A DNA stretch of 64,000 bases, from the NCBI GenBank assembly GCA_008704415.1, contig VXIS01000002.1:62001-126000 (forward strand), in the 5' to 3' direction. The number at the start of each line of letters is the position of its first letter. The first letter of the stretch is position 1. The stretch is from Sphaerosporella brunnea (lineage: Eukaryota > Ascomycota > Pezizomycetes > Pezizales > Pyronemataceae). Under the pieces are notes generated by a model, which saw only the letters and a list, made by a program, of their open reading frames with translations, did no database searches and was not told the DNA's origin. Positions 58,317 through 64,000 of this stretch are shown here, piece after piece. Made by a program: the position numbers and the translations under genes.

Positions 58317-59222
58317 ATGAGAGCAACTCTACTTCGTCTCGGCATCTTCCAGCGCAGTGTGGACCAGCTCGCCAGTGCCACCGCTCGGGGTATCTCTCTC
58401 ACCGCAATTCGCATATGCATCGCTCACAACGGATCTTGCAGCAATGGCCGTTGGCGGCCTCGGGAGCCCGATGAAGGATCTTGAGATCCATTCTTTCCGC
58501 AATCCCGACTCTATATCACGGACAAAACTCATCACAGACCGCGATAGTTTTGGCGGGTTCTCGACCGCGAAACTGGAGGCAGTTCCTTTTCCTGCCAACG
58601 AGCTTCCTCCAGACTACCAAGCCGCGCACAACCAGCCGCCGCCGCATTACGGCAAGTTTACGGGAAACATCAATATTGATCTCCCACCCAATCGCCCAGA
58701 TATTGAGCGCTCCGGTTTTGCGGCGTGGAGAATGGCGGATCCCGGCTGGTCACTGTTGGGCAAGGCTCTATACAACTGCGAGCCGTATGCGTTTCTGGCG
58801 CTTAGATTCAAGGCGGACAATAGCAGGTATTTCGTGAATGTGCAGGTGGATTCTTTCGTGGCTACGGATTTGTACCAGCACCGCTTGTTTGCAAATACGC
58901 CGGGCAGGTGGGAGACGGTTTACGTGCGTGCTATTCTTCAATTTCGCCATTGTCAGTGATAGGGCTAACCGAAAGGCTAGATACCGTTCACAGAGTTTGT
59001 GAAGACACATATGGGCAGGGTGCTTAAGTCCCAGGGATACTTCCCCAAGAATCTCATTACTACAGTCGGTCTCGGACTAATTGACCGAATCCCTGGGCCT
59101 TTCGGGCTCTGCATCGACAGGATATGGGTGAGTTGTTACCGCAGTTTGAAAAAACAGAACTCATTGTATCACAGGCAACCAACCACCGTGAAAAAATCAT
59201 CGATGAGGATGACCTCGACTAA
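58317..59222 (+). CDS. CIA30: Complex I intermediate-associated protein 30 (CIA30/NDUFAF1)
   Basis: Assembly chaperone for the membrane arm of mitochondrial complex I. Exons 58317-58389, 58442-58923, 58981-59127 and 59175-59222 give 249 aa. A presequence MRATLLRLGIFQRSVDQLAS leads; the CIA30 domain shows DRDSFGGFSTAKLEAVPF, GKFTGNINIDLPPNRPDIER, SGFAAWRMADPG, YAFLALRFKADNSRYFVNVQ and TDLYQHRLFANTPGRWETVY, then LGLIDRIPGPFGLCIDRIW. Tail WATNHREKIIDEDDLD is acidic. Presence of CIA30 implies a conventional complex I. Confidence 0.94.
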
Positions 59223-59323
59223 AACAAAACGATTCTTCGGAAGCGCATATCTTGCCTTGGGTAATCTCTATTTTGTATATTACATTTAATTCGTTTCATG
59301 TGCGCTGGATATCATGACTGCAG

Positions 59324-60387
59324 CTAAGCATTCCACTTCTTTCCCGTCAACAGCTCGTACGCCTCGATGTACTTAGCGGCTGTCTTCTCAGCGATCTCCT
59401 TGGGCATTTCAACTCCATCCTTGCCCTTGAAACCGTTGCTGGTCAGCCAATCCCGCAAGAACTGCTTGTCATAGCTGTCCTGTCCCTTTCCGACGCCGTA
59501 GGTGGAGGCGAGCCAGAAGCGAGAGGAGTCTGTATAACATCAGCAATGCACCCAATCTGTCCCTTATAAAACATACCGGGGGTGAGCACTTCATCCACCA
59601 ACACAACCTCGTCGTTCTCGTTCAGACCGAACTCGAATTTGGTATCAGCGATGATGATTCCATGTTCCGAGGCATAATCCCTGGCCTGCGTTTTTCTCAG
59701 CAATTTGTACTTTCAGCTTCAGCGTAGCTGGAGATCACCAACCGCAGTGTAAAGCTCCACAGCCAATTCTTCAATCCGCTTCGCGTACTTCTCGCCAACA
59801 ATCTCCTTGACCTTATCCGGGTGGATGTTCTCATCTGCAGCCCAGTAAGCCGTCTGCCCTGTCCAAAACAAAACCCTCATTTTTGTTGGGAACGAACCAT
59901 GCTCTCCCTGCTCTGCCTTGGTGCTGGGCGTAAATAGCGGCTTCTCAAACTTCTGGCTCTCCTGCATGCCCCCAGGGATCTTGATGCCGTGGGCAGTTCC
60001 ACTCTTCTTGTACTCCGCCCATGCACTTCCAGTGAGGTAACCACGAACAATTGCCTCTATGGGGAAGATCTTGTGCTTCTTAACGATCATACTCCGTCCC
60101 TCGAGCTGATCAGCATAAGGTTTCGCCTCTTCCGGAAGCCCAGTGGTCGAGAGCAAGTGGTTGGGGCATTTATCCTTCAAAAGCTCGAACCAGAACTCGG
60201 AGAGCGCCGTAAGGAGCTTTCCCTTGTCCTTGATTCCGTTCTTCATGACCACATCGTACGCCGATATCCTGTCCGTCGCCACAAAAAGTAGCGATTTCTC
60301 ATCGGGGAGCGCGTAGATATCTCTAACCTTGCCCTGGGCAATGAGCGGCAGAGCGCCCTTCAGATCGGTGGAGGTAAGTGCTGCCAT
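59324..60387 (-). CDS. ADE1: Phosphoribosylaminoimidazole-succinocarboxamide synthase (ADE1)
   Basis: SAICAR synthetase, step 7 of purine synthesis. Exons 59898-60387, 59743-59834, 59577-59685 and 59324-59529 give 298 aa. Motifs: [77 protein letters not shown] and [16 protein letters not shown]-terminus [20 protein letters not shown] fits family starts. Length is normal. Shares a 223-bp divergent promoter with COX9. Confidence 0.96.
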
Positions 60388-60610
60388 TGTGTTTTTTTTT
60401 TTTTTTCGCGTCTTTGGTGTTTGCGGAAGGCGGGGTCACTGGAAAACATGAACTGCGACAGCAGAGCCGCATTAGCCCGCCAAGCCATTTTCGATATTGT
60501 CACACCACCGGATTTCCATTCGTCCCTCAAACATCATCCACCATCACCATCCGTCTAGCGACCTGGATAAACAGAATCTTAAAATCTTCCCCCTAAAAAC
60601 CGCAACAACA
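60388..60610. promoter_or_regulatory. Divergent promoter ADE1 / COX9
   Basis: 223 bp between start codons, with a T-run of about 15 at 60392-60406 immediately upstream of ADE1 (an A-run on its sense strand). No GCN4-type TGACTC site is present. Confidence 0.55.
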
Positions 60611-61002
60611 ATGCCCAACATCGCCCCCATCGTTGGTCGGCTCCGCAAGGGTCTCGTCATGGACCTGTCCGTGGCCACCGGTATCGGCTTGGGTACATCA
60701 CTCCCTCCTTCCCACCTGGTTTCCTTACTGACAGTGAATTGCAGGTATGGGCTACTGGTTCTGGTACGGTACGTAACATCGCACAACCGCCGCAGACCTC
60801 CCCCTCTTCCTCCTCCTCCTCCTCCCTGGCCGCGCGCCGCTGACGCCCTCTCCACAGGCTACCACGTCCCTGCTGTCCGTCACCGCGATGCGTCAGTACC
60901 TCCCAACCCTCCCTATTCTACTTCCGGGAGTTCCGTTGACGATTGGGGAACAGATTCTACGCCAAGATCGAGGAGCAACGCATTGCCAACTCCCGCCAGT
61001 AA
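60611..61002 (+). CDS. COX9: Cytochrome c oxidase subunit VIIa (COX9)
   Basis: Single-span nuclear subunit of complex IV. Four exons, 60611-60692, 60745-60768 (24 nt), 60858-60891 (34 nt) and 60954-61002, give 62 aa. Sequence: MPNIAPIVGRLRKGLVMDLS, VATGIGLGMGYWFWYGYHVP, VRHRDAFYAKIEEQRIANSRQ broken across exons 3 and 4. Size, the GYWFWYG span end and the FYAKIEEQR tail match yeast Cox9. Three introns in a 189-nt coding sequence is heavy even for this window. Confidence 0.9.
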
Positions 61003-62745
61003 ATTACCACTGCTGCCGCTATGGAATGAGCGGGTTGTCCAGATGATGATGGGAACCATGGGTAGATTCGTAGAGAATACATTGTTTGAGACCTTGAGCG
61101 GGCTGAATGTCGTGTGCACGCAAGAATGGCAAGGTTATGTCTGGACTCGTCTGCTGTATTGTATTGCGACCCGGCAGGACCCGCAGCGGTACTGGGCGTC
61201 TGGATTCTATCCCTTGGAGTGTATTGGAGATCTCCCATGTCGATCAAAAGCCAATTGTCGGACGAGTGATTTATTATGACACGTTCGTCGTATGTATCCT
61301 CCTCGATTAGAGCTATGGAAAAGCCTAATTCTTGAGATATAGAAGTGACGGTATTACACGTCGTCAATCGGAAGGGCATAAGCAAATACCCCATGAATTA
61401 TTAACTTGTACTAACAAACGATAACTCGTCTTCCTATTATACAGTAAATGTTTACGGCTTTTATCTATAATAATACCTCCCGGTCAAACATCCATAAAAC
61501 CAGCTGGCTGAACATAATCATGATGAAAACTCGCAGTGCTAGCCTGCCCCCCAGCCGCAGCATACCTGAACACTTTGCCAGAGCGAACTGCATTGCATCT
61601 TATGCTGAAAACCCTTTCTCCATTGGGTCCCGATATAATCCTCCTCCTCAAAAGGGAGCACTAAACAAGGCTTAAGGAGATTCATGGGGGGATGACGGTT
61701 GCGAAAAGCCTGACTCCTCTGAGCTTTCAGATCCAGGAATTGCATCCTGTAAGCCAGTATTCATGAAGGGTGATATTCGACACCTACAAGTGGGGAAGCA
61801 AGAATTTCTAAGTGGGTTGCCGCCGGTGCAGGGAGGGCGCTACGCTCCAAAATGCAGAAGGCTGCAAACCGAGACCATATAAATCTAGCTAAATTGAAAG
61901 GCGGGAGTTTAATCATGATCCATCACTTGCAAGTTCAGCCAGAGGTATTATGGATAGATAGAGTAAAAGTTAGAGGATAATTTTAACCCTGGAGAGGCAT
62001 TGTAGATAAAAGCCGTAATGTTTAAGATGCCCCTGCCTGTCTGCGACCTGAAATATCCTCTGTGCCCCTAAGCTTAAGATTTCGTGATGTCCAAAATATC
62101 CCGAGTGCATGCTGCAGGTAATGGCAGGCAAGAGTGATAATTCTCATTCAACCAGCCGAGTTGAACGAAGGACAGTTGGGACAGAGCTTACCTTTCTTGC
62201 TTGCATAAAAAGTTGTCTTTGATCACATCCCTCAATTGACCCTTTAAAATCGATACTGGTTTTGATGTTGTGGTAGTGGCGAAGTGATTATGAAAGTGCT
62301 GGTTGCAATACTACGTCGAGGTTCGCTCACTGAGGATCACTCGGTCGCAGATATGTCGGTCACCACTGACAGACGTGACTGATCGTGACTGACCGGTCAG
62401 TGACCGCGCCCCGTCAGCAAACAAGAACGCCGCAGAACGCCATGAGCTAGAAAGAATGACTCATCCGGCAATTCGGTCTTTTGGAGACGGACTGCCTCAC
62501 TATGACGTCTCGCTTCCATGACCGGTCGCGATGGTCGCGGGGCGTCACTAACCGTCATTCGACTTCCCCCGTCGTAGAGTTTTGAGACACCCTTATATCA
62601 ATCGTCTCCAAACAATTAGAACTCTCAACTACCAGCCAGTCACTTAACCAAATCGATATCCACACGATAATCAAAATAAGCACCAAAACAATCAAGGTTT
62701 TCATTTCAATCGCAGAGAACAAAGGATATCCTACAACGCATCCGC
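61003..62745. other. Convergent intergenic region COX9 / HEM3
   Basis: 1.7 kb downstream of both genes, with no supported coding sequence. The palindrome-rich interval 62340-62560 is the only structure noticed. The stretch 61440-61760 has short frames without family features. Confidence 0.5.
62388..62558. repeat. Palindrome-rich interval, possible small inverted-repeat element
   Basis: ACTGACCGGTCAGT at 62388-62401 is a perfect 14-bp palindrome. The arm GACCGGTCAGTGACCGCGCC is imperfectly repeated in inverted orientation near 62520-62558 (reverse strand GACGGTTAGTGACGCCCCGC). TGAC/GTCA half-sites are dense from 62340 onward. A degenerate MITE or a cluster of binding sites are both possible. 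Confidence 0.4.
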
Positions 62746-63938
62746 CTAGGCGTGGACAATGCTCTCTTCCATCTGCTCGACCAAGACAACGCTCTCGCTC
62801 TCCTGCTCCGCCTCATCGGCCTGCGAAGCCCTGGCGGCAGCCTGAGCTGCACTCTCCCGCTTTTCGGCCTCCTTAGCCAGCTTGTCCGCCTCGATCTTCT
62901 TTAGAATGGGAGTAGCACCCAGCTCCACCAGCTTCTGAGCCACCGCACGTCCAAACGTCTCTGCTTCCTCCTGATTAGACACAGCAGCGCACTCGTCGGC
63001 TTCCACCACCTGGGCGCCGTCAACGCTGCTGACGCGGGCCAGCATCCGCAGCTGGCCGTCGGACTCCCAGGAAGTCTTGACGCCAATCGGCACGCTGCAG
63101 CCACCTTCTAGCGTCCGCAAAAGCGATCTCTCCGCCCAGCAGGCCTTGGCAGTGGGTCCGTGGTTCATGCCGCTCGCGGCAAGCAATTCCATGACCTTTT
63201 CGTCACCATCTCTGGTCTCAATGCCGATGGCACCCTGTCCAACCGCATGCAACACCTCAGGCGCATCCAGATATTGAGTGATGCGGTGTCCCAGTCCCAG
63301 TCGCAACAAACCGGCCGAGGCAAGGATCAGAGCATCGTAGTCAATGGCGCAGTTAGGGTCTTCTCCGTCCAGCTTGCGGAGACGACTGGGCACGTTGCCA
63401 CGACAGTCGACGAGTGTAATGTGAGGGAACAAACGTTGGACTTGAGCCATGCGACGCACAGAGGAGGAACCGACTATGGCGCCGGCGGGGAGGTTTGCTA
63501 GGCAGGTGTACGGCTTGCCGGCACGGGCGACGAAGGCGTCACGCGGGTCTTCGCGCTCAAGGATCGCGGCGAGGTGACAAGATGGGGGAAGCTGGGTAGG
63601 CATATCTGTCCCAACCACATCGATCAGCGCCGCTCACCGAAGTACAAAAAGAATTCATGGAGACTACCCTTGAGTGAGTGCACAACCACATCAACCTTAT
63701 GTTCCCACAGCAGAACCTCCAGTTCCTGCGTCCACAGCGACTTCGCCTCCATTTGGTGCAGCGGCACCACAAGGTTCTTGTCGCCGGCGGTCTTAATGGC
63801 CTCAATTGTGATCTCGAGGTCGGGAAACGCTGCCAGCAGGTGCTGTCGCACGATCTCGGTCTGGGCCATCGCCAACACGCTTGACCGCGTGCCCAGCACT
63901 ATCGAGCGTGGTCTCTGACCGGCGGACAGACGCGACAT
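62746..63938 (-). CDS. HEM3: Hydroxymethylbilane synthase (porphobilinogen deaminase, HEM3)
   Basis: Third enzyme of haem synthesis, polymerising four porphobilinogens. Exons 63668-63938 and 62746-63605 give 376 aa from the ATG at 63938; an upstream in-frame ATG at 63977 cannot be excluded. Motifs: IVLGTRSSVLAMAQTEIV, VDVVVHSLKDMPTQLP, VGSSSVRRMAQVQRLFP, DCRGNVPSRLRKLD, DALILASAGLLRLGL and the cofactor Cys in LEGGCSVPIGV. The last about 45 residues are a Glu/Ala-rich extension (EAEKRESAAQAAARASQADE) not usual in the family. The window ends 62 bp beyond the start. Confidence 0.95.
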
Positions 63939-64000
63939 GATCGCCGCGTAGAGGTAGGCGATGAGGTAGGACAGCATTTGCGGTGGCGTGGGGGGGAGCG

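Overview
This is nuclear DNA of a filamentous ascomycete (Pezizomycotina). Almost every gene is a single-copy eukaryotic housekeeping gene cut by short introns, mostly 45-70 nt. Donors resemble GTAAGT or GTATGT, branch sites CTAAC or CTGAC, and there are no operons. The gene set fits: fungal ERp38, COX13, COX9, ZRG17, YAE1, VPS45 and Prp16. I cannot name the genus. I rebuilt exon structures by hand for all recognised genes and checked that intron phases close and that total lengths match the families.

Layout. 0-12.5 kb is dense: chaperonin CCT8, HSBP1-like protein, DCN1, ERp38, TOM22, EBP2, mitochondrial uS11 and the zinc transporter ZRG17. 12.7-23.9 kb holds the large minus-strand genes PRP16 and TRM3. 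Between them is a damaged gene whose last codons are interrupted by a 631-bp inverted-repeat transposon. 24.7-35 kb holds a short kinesin-3-like motor, ribonucleotide reductase small subunit (with MCB boxes upstream) and CDC48, separated by loose intergenic DNA. 35-41 kb is the accessory part: a 1.2-kb long inverted repeat, a protoglobin pseudogene, a nitrilase, a 601-bp TIR element, a minisatellite array and a truncated second copy of that element. 41.7-64 kb is dense again: COX13, a VMA22-DUF952 fusion, SPT4, YAE1, VMA16, a SINE-like insertion, ribosomal uS10, a CFIm68-like RRM protein, VPS45, a DCAF11-like WD40 protein, CIA30, ADE1, COX9 and HEM3.

The genes do not form one pathway. Several serve mitochondria (TOM22, uS11m, COX13, COX9, CIA30), the V-ATPase (VMA16, VMA22), splicing and transcription (PRP16, SPT4), and protein quality control (CCT8, CDC48, ERp38, HSBP1). 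Head-to-head pairs share short promoters: EBP2/uS11m, COX13/VMA22, SPT4/YAE1, DCAF11/CIA30 and ADE1/COX9.

I found no convincing undescribed multi-gene system. The observations most worth following are the VMA22-DUF952 fusion, the protoglobin pseudogene beside a long inverted repeat, the near-identical duplicated introns in the DCAF11 gene, three independent GC-AG introns, a 13-nt exon carrying a thioredoxin active site, and several small non-autonomous transposons, most of them flanked by TA.
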